Shown piece by piece: positions 7,441-15,794 of a stretch of DNA of 64,000 nt; position 1 is the first letter of the stretch, and each line of letters starts with the position of its first letter. Origin of the DNA: RYN-230 sp963713815. GTDB lineage: Bacteria; Actinomycetota; Actinomycetes; Streptosporangiales; Streptosporangiaceae. The stretch lies in the NCBI GenBank assembly GCA_963713815.1, contig CAVQNH010000006.1, positions 62,001-126,000 of the forward strand. Direction: 5' to 3'. The notes under the pieces are model-generated. The model made no database searches, was not told the origin of the DNA, and worked only from the letters and a program-made list of their open reading frames with translations. Both the position numbers and the translations under genes were made by a program.

Positions 7441-8564
7441 TCAGAGCAGGGTGAGCTGCTGTTCGGCGGTCTCGGGCGGGGCGGGCGGCGCCACGCGGCG
7501 CCAGGTGCGCTGCTTCGGCGGCGGGCTGCCGCGCCCGACGTGGTAGCGCTCCGCGAGCTCGCGGACCTGCTCGCCGATCCGCTGCTGGTAGTCCTTGGGC
7601 GCGTTGGCCCCGCGACCGTACAGCCCCCGGTAGCGGGGGACCAGGTCCGGGTGATGCTCGCCCAGCCAGGCCAGGAACCACTCCCGCGCCCCGGGCCGCA
7701 GGTGCAGCACGATGGGGGTCACGTGGGTGGCGCCCGCCTCGGCGATCTGCCGCACGGTGGAATCCAGCTGGGCCGGGGAGTCGGACAGGAACGGCACGAC
7801 CGGGCCCATCAGCACCCCGCAGCGCAGACCGTGCTCGCTGAGCGTCGCGCAGACCCCCAGCCGCCGCCTGGGGCTGGGAGTGCCCGGCTCGACTGTGCGC
7901 CACAGGTCCTCGTCCGCGCAGCCGACCGACACGCTGAGGCCCACGTCGGTGACCTCCGCGGACGCCAGCAGCAGGTCGAGGTCGCGGAGGATCAGCGTGC
8001 CCTTGGTCAGGATGGAGTACGGGTTACGGGCGTCCAGCAGCGCCTGGAGGATCCCGGGCATCAGCTGGTACTTGCCCTCGGCCCGCTGGTAGACGTCCAC
8101 GTTGGTGCCCATGGCGATGTGCTCGCCCTGCCACTTGCGGGAGTTCAGCTCCTTGCGGACCAGGGCCGGGGCGTTGACCTTGACCACGATCTTCGAGTCG
8201 AAGTCATGCCCGGCGTCCAGGTCCAGGTACGTATGCGAGTTGCGCGCGAAGCAATAGACACATGCATGGCTACATCCCCGATAGGGATTAATAGTCCAGC
8301 GGAACGGCATCCGTGAGGAGTCGGGTACCCGGTTGATCACGCTGCGCGCGTGCACCTCGAAGAAGGTCATGCCGCGGAAGCCCGGCGTGTCGAACGACCT
8401 GGTGATGGCGCCGCGCTCGAACAGGGCGGGCGCCGCCGCGCGGCCAGCCGGGCCGGGCGCCTCCGGCCGGCGGGCGCCTCCGGGCCGGCGATGGCCTCCG
8501 GGCTGCGGGGCACCTCCAGGCCGCCGTGAACGTCCGGCTGGATCCGCAGCTCGTCCCATCGCAT
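7441..8564 (-). CDS. Rv2578c-family radical SAM protein (N-terminal frame break)
   Basis: Radical SAM enzyme with the [4Fe-4S] motif C-x3-C-x2-C in GCSHACVYCFAR, followed by well conserved family blocks (NSHTYLDLDAGHDFDSKIVV, ILTKGTLILRDLDLLL, LHLRPGAREWFLAWLGEH). The reaction of the family is not established. The family's usual N-terminus MRWD begins at the ATG at 8564 (MRWDELRIQPD), but that frame loses similarity after about 35 codons. The catalytic part is in the frame that opens at 8559. A one-base indel within the tandem repeat at 8455-8489 reconciles both. The core assignment is firm; the exact N-terminal sequence is not. Confidence 0.85.
8455..8489. repeat. 17/18-base tandem repeat at the frame break of the radical SAM gene
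   Basis: Two adjacent copies of GGGCGCCTCCGG(G)CCGGC occupy 8455-8471 and 8472-8489. They differ by a single G (two versus three G in the middle). Slippage here, in the cell or in sequencing, would produce exactly the frame change needed by the overlapping gene. Confidence 0.7.
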
Positions 8565-8790
8565 GAAGCCACTCTAGAATTTTAGTTCGATAGAGGCAAA
8601 CACCTGTCGCTCACTTCTTCGATTGCCGCCGGCTCCCGGGGCGCGCGAAGCTGGGCCCAGGACCCCCGCACCGCAGGCAGGCAGTAAGTTCGCAAAAGCC
8701 GTTACAGCACCGGGAACTGCGGCTAACGATCTTGCGGTGGGGGATAGTAAGAGAAAGTTCCCACCGGCCCGGCGGGTGGAGGTAGCCCTT

Positions 8791-9264
8791 ATGGCGCTAT
8801 CCATGGATGAGCAGCGCATCCTGGATGAGATTGAGCGCGGCCTCGCCAGCGCCGACCCGGCGCTCGCCACGAGGATGTCCTCGTTCGGCGTGCCCCGCCG
8901 GCTCCCGACCTTGCGCATGCGCCGGCTGCGGCTCGTCGCGTCGCTGATGACCCTGGTCGTCGTCGCGATGGTGTCGGTGCTCGTGTACGCGCTGGTCCCG
9001 TTCCGGAGCGTCGCGGACCGGCACGGCCCGGGCAGCAAGGCCAGCTCCTCCCCGGCTCAGGCGGTGATGACCGCGCCGTCGCACCAGGGCAAGGCGTCCG
9101 CGCAGGCTAGTGCCGCGCCGGCCAGTGCATCCCCCGCCAGCCCCGCCCTTGGCATCTCGCCGTCCGCGGACGCCTCAGCCAGCCTGGCGCCCAGCACCCA
9201 CGCCGGCACCTCGGCCAGCCCGGCCATCGCCCATCAGCAAGAGCGCGGCACGCCCGCCCAGTAG
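8791..9264 (+). CDS. DUF3040 domain membrane protein
   Basis: 157 residues from ATG at 8791, preceded by GGAGG at 8778-8782. The N-terminus has the DUF3040 signature (MALSMDEQRILDEIERGLA, then DPALATRM), followed by one clear membrane segment (about residues 45-68, LRLVASLMTLVVVAMVSVLV). The C-terminal half is an Ala/Ser/Pro low-complexity tail. DUF3040 proteins are small actinobacterial membrane proteins of unknown role. An in-frame extension to 8623 exists but lacks a ribosome site and family similarity. It is convergent with the gene at 9333. Confidence 0.85.
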   Translation: MALSMDEQRILDEIERGLASADPALATRMSSFGVPRRLPTLRMRRLRLVASLMTLVVVAMVSVLVYALVPFRSVADRHGPGSKASSSPAQAVMTAPSHQGKASAQASAAPASASPASPALGISPSADASASLAPSTHAGTSASPAIAHQQERGTPAQ

Positions 9265-9332
9265 GCCAGCCGGAACCGGCTGAAGGCGGACCCGGCCGGC
9301 CATCAGCGGCCGGACCGTTACGCCGCCGGCCG

Positions 9333-9836
9333 TCAGTTCTCGCGCCAGAACTGCAGCAGGTACTGCTCCAGTCCTTCGAGGTTCTTCCGGGCCTGCTGGA
9401 ACTCGTCGCTCAGCGGGTCAACCCCGCGCTCGAACATCTCCTCGTAGAGCCGCTGGACCTCGCGCCGGTTGCGGGCGTAAACACGGACCACGTAGTCGCC
9501 GACCCCGCCGGCCAGGGTCAGTCCTTCCACCGCCCGGCCGGCTGACCCCATGTCCACGCTGACCTGCCCCCGCAGGTACAGGGTGCCCTTGGCCTCGTCC
9601 TCCCAGGCATCCCCGAACGCCGGGGGCGCGGTGTCCCACTCCTCGAGGGTGAGCCGGACCCCGATGTGCTCCTGCAGGCTGCCTACCCACAGTTGCTCCC
9701 GGTTGACGCTCACCAGGGTGCCCACCGGGGCGAGCGGCCCGCCGGGTGCGTCCGGGTCCACGGTCGAGTCGTGCACCCGGAACATCCGCCGGTCCGGGAA
9801 GACAGGCATCTCCAGCCTGATCAGGCGTCGGCTCAT
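9333..9836 (-). CDS. Hypothetical protein, last gene of the CHAD-ParA cluster
   Basis: 167 residues from ATG at 9836, preceded by an AGGGGGG Shine-Dalgarno sequence. No family recognised. The protein is soluble-looking, with a beta-rich first half (RRLIRLEMPVFPDRRMFRVH, LVSVNREQLWVGSLQEHIGV) and a helical C-terminus (NRREVQRLYEEMFERG, NLEGLEQYLLQFWREN). It reads in the same direction as the ParA-like and CHAD genes but is separated by a 123-base gap with an AT-rich pocket (TATTAAT near 9870), so it may have its own promoter. Its link to the cluster is by position only. Confidence 0.7.
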   Translation of the reverse strand: MSRRLIRLEMPVFPDRRMFRVHDSTVDPDAPGGPLAPVGTLVSVNREQLWVGSLQEHIGVRLTLEEWDTAPPAFGDAWEDEAKGTLYLRGQVSVDMGSAGRAVEGLTLAGGVGDYVVRVYARNRREVQRLYEEMFERGVDPLSDEFQQARKNLEGLEQYLLQFWREN

Positions 9837-9959
9837 GGTGTCCCCCCTTTGGCCCGGATGCGGCTCCAAATTAATAGCATGCTCCGCGCGAGGGCGGCAC
9901 GGGCCAGCATTCGGCCACAAACTTGCCGAAAGTAACTCCCTGTGACCCCGGAGGCCGGC

Positions 9960-10703
9960 TCAGAGCATGCGGGACCGCACTTCCGCCCATAGCGCCTGGT
10001 AGGCCTGGGCGGCCCGGCTGTTCGGGGCGAACGCGGCGACCGGGGCACGTTCCACCGACATCCGCTCGATCTGTGACAGCGAGGGGATGGCCGCCGCGGC
10101 CACGTCGTCGCGCTCGGTCGGCAGCCGCTCGGCGATCTCCCGGTGCAGGGTCTTGCGCCGGTCGATCATGGAGAAGAACGCCAGCACCTGCGGCCGCTGC
10201 CCGTCGAAGCTGCTGATGAAGTCGGTGAGCTGGTCCAGGGTGCGCAGTGACAAGACCGTCGGGATGAGCGGGATCAGCAGGCTGTCCGCCGCCTGCAGGA
10301 CGCTCTCCGAGAGCAGCGAGATGCCGGGCGGGCAGTCGAGGAAGATCACGTCGTACTCGCTGCTCAGCGGGGCGAGGAGCCGGGCGATCCGCCGGGTCGG
10401 CTTCTTGGTGGCGCCCAGGACGAGGTCCAGGTTCCGGTAGGTGAAGTCGGCGGGGAGCAGGTCGAGATCGGCGAAATCGGTGCCCTTGATCGAGTCGTCG
10501 ATCTCCCGGCTGCCCTTGATCAGTGCCTTGCCGCCGCCCTTGACCCGGGGCCGGATCCGGAACAGGTAGCTGGCGGCCGCCTGCGGGTCCAGATCCCAGA
10601 GCAGGACGCGCAGCCCATCCTGGGCGGCCAGGTAGCTGAGGTTGACCGCCGTGGCGGTCTTCCCGACGCCGCCCTTGATGTTGTAGGTGGCCAGTATCTT
10701 CAT
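9960..10703 (-). CDS. ParA/MinD-family ATPase
   Basis: 247 residues from ATG at 10703. The deviant Walker A with signature lysine is KGGVGKT at residues 10-16 (MKILATYNIKGGVGKTATAV), followed by LLWDLDPQAAASYLF (A') and VIFLDCPPG (Walker B). The family uses ATP-driven dimerisation on DNA or membrane to segregate or position cargo. There is no N-terminal DNA-binding domain and no ParB gene nearby, so it is not a plasmid/chromosome partition pair. Its ATG overlaps the stop of the CHAD gene (ATGA), implying translational coupling and a cargo related to that protein. Confidence 0.92.
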   Translation of the reverse strand: MKILATYNIKGGVGKTATAVNLSYLAAQDGLRVLLWDLDPQAAASYLFRIRPRVKGGGKALIKGSREIDDSIKGTDFADLDLLPADFTYRNLDLVLGATKKPTRRIARLLAPLSSEYDVIFLDCPPGISLLSESVLQAADSLLIPLIPTVLSLRTLDQLTDFISSFDGQRPQVLAFFSMIDRRKTLHREIAERLPTERDDVAAAAIPSLSQIERMSVERAPVAAFAPNSRAAQAYQALWAEVRSRML

Positions 10704-12260
10704 CGGCCGGCGCTCTCGGTCAGGTCCTGGAACCTTTGGTCGCTGGCCGGGCTGGCGAATTCGCCGAACCGTTCGGCGAACTCGTCCCGGGCCCGCCGCT
10801 GGGCCCGGCCGATCCCGCCGGCCAGCTCGCCCATGGCGAGCAGGGCGGTGGCGGGCATCTCCCGGTCGGCCATCATCTGGGCGGCGAACTCCCGTAGCTC
10901 TTCTTGCTGCACCTGGCGATCCTGGAACTCGCCGAGGCAATCCTGCAAGCCCTTGAGGTCCTTCAGTGCCCGCTGGTACGCCTGCGGGTCAAATACGCGA
11001 GGCGAAGATCTCCAGCAGGTAGCGCAGCTCCTTGCAGCGCTTTCGCAGGTCATGCAGCTGCTCGGCGGGGGAGTCCGCGCTGATCGCCCGGCCCTGGCGG
11101 AGCACCCGCCGGTGGGCCCGGCGCAGCCGCCTGGCGGCCAGGTCGGCAGTGCGCTCACCGGTCCGCGGCACGCTGAGGCCGGTCAGGACGCTGCGCCATT
11201 CACCGGTCAGCCGCGAGAAGCGCGCGGACCGCAGCCCGCGGGCCAGCACGCGCTGCTCGATAACGCGGCGCCGGGCCAGGTGCGCGTGGAAGGGCTCGAG
11301 TTCAGCCGGCGTGGCAGACACCAGGGCGTCGGCCATCTCGTCGTAGTTCAGCAGGTAGACGTCGAGATCCCGGGTGGGCGTGGTCAGGTCCCCCAGCCAC
11401 TTGAACTCCGGGCGGAACCGGGCGGCCACGCTGGCCGGCAGCACGTCCCCGGCGAGCTTGAGCGCGGAACGGGTCCGCCGCACCGCGACCCGCAGGTCAT
11501 GCAGGAACTCGGTGTCGATGTCCCGGAGGGTCCCGGGCACGTTGGCCTCGAGGGTGTCCAGCAGCTGCAGGAGTACCGCCCGGAGTGCGGCCCGGGCGGT
11601 CATGTCCGGGCTCAGGCGGACATTGATCTTGTTGCTGTACGCCTCGGCCCGCTGGCCCGCGGCGGCCAGGGCGGCGTCCAGCGGGCGGGCCAGGTCACCG
11701 TTGAGCCCGGCCGCCTCGGCCAGCAGCTCACCGATCCGCAGGGCCTGGGTCTGGTAGCCGCGAACCGGGGTGACCTGGAGCCGGGGCGGCAGCAGGGCCT
11801 CGGCCGGATGGCTGACGGTGGTCCGGTCGGCCCTGATCCAGGCGATCGTCTTCGTGTCGGCGTTGAGCACCCGGAGGTCCTGGACGGCGCTGGTGGCCCG
11901 GGCGACGGCCAGGAGGGCCCGGATCCCGATCACCGGGCCGACCACCGCGGTGACCGGGCCGGGCGGCAGGTCCGGGGCCAGGGCCGGCCAGGTCAGCCTG
12001 CCGGCGGCCTGGCTGAGCCGGTCTCCGGAGGCGGTGGCCAGCACCAGCTCTGCGGGCCGCGGGCCGGTCAGGTACTCCAGGGTCAGCCCGGCGCGGTGCA
12101 GCCGCCAGTCGAACGTGTCGAGCCACGTGCGCCGAACGGTCCGGGAACGGCTCGCGGCGCCCAGCGTGAAGCGCGGGGCCAGCGCGGCCAGTACATCCTC
12201 CTCGCGGGGCTGGCCGGGGGCGCCGACTGCCAGGTCGAGGACATGCGAGAACGTTTGCAC
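10700..12260 (-). CDS. CYTH-CHAD domain protein (one frame break near 10995)
   Basis: The N-terminal half (about 1-190) is a divergent CYTH-like domain: the TWLDTFDWRLHRAGLTLEYL strand pair is present but the catalytic ExExK motif is not. The rest is a CHAD domain with conserved His/Arg segments (LHDLRVAVRRTRSALKL, TRDLDVYLLNYD, LHDLRKRCKELRYLLEIF). The first frame hits TGA at 10989; the CHAD continuation (VFDPQAYQRALKDLKGLQD, LGEFQDRQVQQEELREFAA) goes on in the neighbouring frame to 10700, where its stop overlaps the ParA start. One base too many (or two missing) at 10990-11003 explains it. CHAD domains bind polyphosphate. Confidence 0.87.
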
Positions 12261-12384
12261 CCGGGAACCTCGGCTCGGTCAGAAAGCAAGGACGCGGCGG
12301 GGGGAAGCCGATTGAATTTCCTATCCGAGTCTAGCTAGTAGCGGTTCGCCTGCTCCCGGCTAACTGGTGTTTACCCGCCGTTCA

Positions 12385-13118
12385 CTAGCGGCGGTTGGTT
12401 CGCTCCTGGGAGGCGGCCGGCTCATCCCGCATTGCGTCCTGCCCCAGCAGCTCCTCGCCGGCCGGCGCAGGCCCCTGGCCTGGTACCGGGCGCATGATCA
12501 GGGTGCCCTCGGTGGTCACCTGGATCTTCGGCACGGCGGGCAGGTCATCCGCCGTTATCCCGGCGGGCATGCTCAGCGTGTCGTCCGCCAGGCGGGATGC
12601 GGGTGGCGCAGGCACGTCACCGGCGGGAACCGCATCAGCTGAGGAGGGATCGGGCTGCGCGTCCGGGGAGGCCTCCCCGCCCCCCACCCCTGCGTCTGGC
12701 GCAGGGTCCTCCTGCGCGGCGGCCCCAGCCTCCGCGGACGAACCAGCCTCCGCGGACGAACCAGCCTCCGCGGCGAACTCGGCCTCCGGGAGAACGGCCT
12801 GGAACTGGCCCCCGAGGCTGGAGATGCTTCCGGGGCCGCCTGCTCCTCCGGCTCCTCCGGCTCGTCCCCGTGCCCGGCCATGCCCGGGATCGTCAGCGGA
12901 GGCCGCTTGATCGCCGGCATGACGGAGGTCAGCTCCGCGCTGGCCATGGTCCTGGCCCGGCGGCGCTGCTGCTCTTCATCGACTTTCGCGGCGGCCAGGT
13001 CGAGCCGGTCATTCATCCCGGACATCTGGCGCGCCCGCGCCCGGAGCTTACGGGCCCGGTCTGCTGCGTAACCCAGCACAACAACCACGACAACGACGAC
13101 AATGAGCAGCTCAGCCAT
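12385..13118 (-). CDS. Membrane-anchored acidic protein, unknown (one frame break near 12810)
   Basis: It starts MAELLIVVVVVVVVLGYAAD, a single N-terminal membrane anchor, then a basic and coiled stretch (KLRARARQMSGMNDRLDLAA, KVDEEQQRRRARTM) and a Glu/Pro-rich segment (DEPEEPEEQAAPEA). The first frame then turns Arg/Pro-rich, while the adjacent frame continues with acidic sequence (FQAVLPEAEFAAEAGSSAEA) and ends TLIMRPVPGQGPAPAGEELL...NRR at 12385. The switch falls on a five-base G run (12809-12813 on the plus strand). About 244 residues once joined. No family recognised; first gene of the CHAD-ParA cluster. Confidence 0.65.
12725..12773. repeat. 18-base in-frame tandem repeat (hexapeptide GSSAEA)
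   Basis: Two full copies of CCAGCCTCCGCGGACGAA (12725-12742, 12743-12760) and part of a third lie inside the membrane-anchored protein gene. They encode GSSAEA repeats in the downstream frame. A period that is a multiple of three supports this frame as the coding one. Confidence 0.75.
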
Positions 13119-13240
13119 GTATCACGCCATCACTGGAAGGGTTTGCGGGATAGGCACAGCCTACGCGAGGGCGGCCGCTGCCCCCGTGGCCGCAGGCCTG
13201 GTGTCGGCGTGGATCCGGCATAGTCCTGGTAAAGCCACGG

Positions 13241-13339
13241 TCAGGCCAGGCCGGTGACCTCGACGGTCACGTCCATCGCGACGCTCGGGGCCCGGTGATA
13301 AATCCCTTCCAGCGGCGGCACACCACCGTAGTCCCGGCC
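13241..13339 (-). pseudogene. Remnant: C-terminus of a transglutaminase-like protein
   Basis: A minus-strand frame ending with TGA at 13241-13243 reads GRDYGGVPPLEGIYHRAP followed by SVAMDVTVEVTGLA. This matches the characteristic tail of bacterial transglutaminase-like enzymes (GRDYxDVPPxxGxYHG then a beta strand). Upstream in that frame the sequence is Gly/Arg/Pro-rich and shows no catalytic Cys-His-Asp core, so only about 32 codons remain. The rest of the 13119-13447 gap contains nothing else I recognise. Confidence 0.6.
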
Positions 13340-13447
13340 CCGGCGGCCGCCGGCGGGGCGGGCCTTTCCGCGCCCGGCCTCCTGGCGCAGACTGGGTGCA
13401 GGTGTCCAGGCGGCCTGATGCCAGCGTCAACTGAGGAGGAGCTGACC

Positions 13448-13990
13448 GTGCTCTACGTCTTCGGCTTCGAGCGGACGGCCGTCGTGCTGAGCGATCTGTA
13501 CTTCGTGGACCCCGACCCGCTCGAGGGCCAGGAAAGCCCGGAGCACGGCGTCCGCCTGGAGGTCCGCGCGATCACCCCCGGCCCGCTGCAGGGGGGGATC
13601 TACTCGGCGCAGCCGATCGAGATCGGCGACCTGATCTGGCGGGCTGACCTGCTGGAATCGGTGGACGGCCCGCCAGGCAGCTTCGACCGGACGCACCACC
13701 ATCCCGGCGTCTCCCGGGGGCTGGAGCCGGGTCCGCGGGTCTTCGACCGGAAGCTGTCCGCCGCGCCCGTGGAGTGGGTCGGGGATCAGCTGGCCGACCT
13801 CGAGGGGCTGCTGAAGCAGGCGGGTGCGGGGGGCACCCCGGCCGACGCCGCGGACGCGCAGAGCCTGCGCGACTGCCTGCCCGAGGTCCTCGAGGCGCTG
13901 GGCCGGCTGATCGACCGCGTCCAGGCCGGCGAACTGGGCCGCCCGCCCGCCGAGGGCCCGCTGGCCAACGTCCGCGCTGGCTGGCTGTAG
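13448..13990 (+). CDS. Hypothetical protein
   Basis: 180 residues starting at GTG 13448, chosen because an AGGAGG ribosome site lies eight bases before it. The upstream in-frame extension to 13295 covers the transglutaminase relic and looks non-coding. The protein is acidic, mixed alpha/beta, with a central FDRTHHHPGVSRG loop and a C-terminal helical half (VGDQLADLEGLLKQAG, SLRDCLPEVLEALGRLIDRV). No family recognised. The His-rich loop could bind metal, but that is only suggested by composition. Confidence 0.7.
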   Translation: MLYVFGFERTAVVLSDLYFVDPDPLEGQESPEHGVRLEVRAITPGPLQGGIYSAQPIEIGDLIWRADLLESVDGPPGSFDRTHHHPGVSRGLEPGPRVFDRKLSAAPVEWVGDQLADLEGLLKQAGAGGTPADAADAQSLRDCLPEVLEALGRLIDRVQAGELGRPPAEGPLANVRAGWL

Positions 13991-14083
13991 CCCCGCGGGA
14001 ACCGTGGCGTCGGCACGCTCGTGTCTCCTGGTGGGGCCCGCTCGTTGACTAAGGTGAGCGGACAGCACGGAGGAGAGGATCAC

Positions 14084-14935
14084 GTGGCCAAGGGGACCGG
14101 GGGCAAGGGGACCGGGGGCAAGGGGCGGCCCAACACCGGCGCGAACCGGGCAGGCGGCAGCAAGGCCCGCGGGGCCGCGGCCCGGGCCAGGGTCGCCGAG
14201 ATGCGTGCCCAGGAGGCGGCCCGCAAACGGCGCCGCACCTGGTTCACCTGGATCGGCGCGGGAGTGATCGCCGTCATCGCCGTCGTGGCCATCACGCTGG
14301 CCGTCACCAGCGGCGGCGGAAAACCGGCCAGCACCGCATCCGGCCCGCCGAAACTCAAGCTGGCCTCGCTGAGCACGCTCGGCACACTGAAACCGCTGCC
14401 CGCGCCCGGCGCCAACGGGGCCGAGGGCGTGCCGGTCCCGTCGGCGCCCGCGCTGGCCGGCACGGCCACGGTGGCCACCGGGAAGACCGTCGACGGGATC
14501 AGCTGCGACCGGGGCGAGCAGGTCGCCTTCCACATCCACGCCCATCTGACCGTGTTCGTGAACGGGGCCGCCCGCCAGGTGCCCGCGGCCATCGGCATCC
14601 CCGGCGCCCAGGCCGAGAACACGCCGTCCGGGCCGTTCATCGCCAGCGGCACCTGCTTCTACTGGCTGCATACGCACGCGCCCGACGGGATCATCCACAT
14701 CGAGTCCCCCGTACAGCGCACCTACACACTGGGCGATTTCTTCGACATCTGGGGCCAGCCGCTCGGGCCGGACCAGGCCGGTCCGGCCCGCGGCCCGGTG
14801 ACCGCGCTCTACAACGGCCAGGTCTACCGGGGCAACCCCCGCAACATCCCGCTCGAGAAGCACGCCCAGATCCAGCTGGAAGTCGGGAAACCACTCATCT
14901 CCCCGGCCTCCATCAGCTTCCCCAACGGCCTCTGA
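14084..14935 (+). CDS. Conserved membrane protein with extracytoplasmic His motif
   Basis: 283 residues from GTG 14084 with GGAGAGG upstream. A basic Gly/Lys-rich cytoplasmic head (VAKGTGGKGTGGKG) and a coiled basic helix lead to one membrane anchor (WFTWIGAGVIAVIAVVAITL, about residues 55-78). The outer domain carries two His clusters, FHIHAHLTVFVNG and FYWLHTHAPDGIIHIESP, plus Cys residues in ISCDRGE and SGTCFYW that could pair. Then comes YTLGDFFDIWGQPLG. I know this His-motif domain only as an uncharacterised conserved protein. Surface copper or other metal binding is a reasonable inference. Confidence 0.8.
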   Translation: MAKGTGGKGTGGKGRPNTGANRAGGSKARGAAARARVAEMRAQEAARKRRRTWFTWIGAGVIAVIAVVAITLAVTSGGGKPASTASGPPKLKLASLSTLGTLKPLPAPGANGAEGVPVPSAPALAGTATVATGKTVDGISCDRGEQVAFHIHAHLTVFVNGAARQVPAAIGIPGAQAENTPSGPFIASGTCFYWLHTHAPDGIIHIESPVQRTYTLGDFFDIWGQPLGPDQAGPARGPVTALYNGQVYRGNPRNIPLEKHAQIQLEVGKPLISPASISFPNGL

Positions 14936-14941
14936 CCGCCA

Positions 14942-14995
14942 CCCCGGCCGGGAGTGCCCCGCCCGGCCGGGAGTGCCCGCCCGGCCGGGACGGTC
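14942..14995. repeat. Tandem CCCGGCCGGGAGTGCC repeats between convergent genes
   Basis: Three imperfect copies of a 17-20 base unit, each containing the palindrome CCCGGCCGGG, fill the gap between the His-motif protein (ends 14935) and the ABC permease (ends 15012). Each copy can fold into a short GC stem. The placement between convergent genes is consistent with a bidirectional transcription barrier, though no T-run is present. Confidence 0.55.
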
Positions 14996-15011
14996 AGCCG
15001 GGCCGGGGCCG

Positions 15012-15794
15012 TCAGCCCGCCCGGGGATCCCAGCGGAACCGGCGGACCGCGATAAGCCCGCCGGCCACGCCCCACGCCAGCAGGACGCCGAGAGCGGACC
15101 AGTCGAACCCGGTGTGCTGCGCGAACGGGCCCATCAGGGCCTCGTTGAACGGCCGCACCGGCAGGATCCCGGTGATGCGCTGGATCACCTGCGAGTGGAT
15201 CGGGAGATAGGTGCCCGAGATGAACACCAGCGGGAACAAGACCAGCTGCACGACGGCCGGGGCGGCCTCCGCGTTGCGGATCAGGGAGGCCACCGCGACG
15301 CCCAGCGCGCAGAAACAGGCCGCGCCGAGCACGAGGGCGACCGCGATCGCGGCCCAGTGGCTGGGCAGCGGCACGCCGAACAGCCGGCCGACACCCACGA
15401 TGAGCGCGATGTCCACCACGCTGACCACGATGCAGTGGGCCAGCAAGCCGAGGAAGTAGGTCCAGGCCGGGAGCGGCGTGGCCCGGATCCGCTTGAGGAT
15501 CCCATTCTGCCGCCGGGTGGAGAGCACGATGGCGAGCTGGCTGTAACAGGCGCCCAGCACCGAGACCGCGGCGATCGTGGGCACGTAGTACTGCAGGGCC
15601 GACAGCCCGAAGAAGTAGGAGCTCCGGCCTACGCCGTGGAACAACGCGCCGAACAGGGTGATGATCACGACGGGGAACACGAACGTGAAGAACGCGCTCT
15701 GCGGGTTGCGCCAGAACGACAGCTGCTCGTAGCGGACCTGGTGCCACAGCAGGGCGAGATCTCCCCGCCGCGCCTGGCCGGTCGTCGGCCTCAT
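15012..15794 (-). CDS. ABC-2 type transporter permease
   Basis: 260 residues, six predicted membrane segments, with the ABC-2 permease pattern: a cytoplasmic N-terminal amphipathic stretch (LWHQVRYEQLSFWRNPQSAF) followed by FFTFVFPVVIITLFGALFHG and the late VQLVLFPLVFISGTYLPIHS motif typical of DrrB-like exporters. Its start codon overlaps the stop of the ATPase gene by four bases (ATGA). Together they would make a homodimeric ABC exporter. The substrate is unknown, but drug or lipid export is usual for this subfamily. Confidence 0.92.
   Translation of the reverse strand: MRPTTGQARRGDLALLWHQVRYEQLSFWRNPQSAFFTFVFPVVIITLFGALFHGVGRSSYFFGLSALQYYVPTIAAVSVLGACYSQLAIVLSTRRQNGILKRIRATPLPAWTYFLGLLAHCIVVSVVDIALIVGVGRLFGVPLPSHWAAIAVALVLGAACFCALGVAVASLIRNAEAAPAVVQLVLFPLVFISGTYLPIHSQVIQRITGILPVRPFNEALMGPFAQHTGFDWSALGVLLAWGVAGGLIAVRRFRWDPRAG

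Noticed and set aside
10985..11005. Programmed ribosomal frameshift in the CHAD gene
   Set aside because: No slippery heptamer or following stem is apparent, and similar breaks occur in many unrelated genes here, which favours an indel error.
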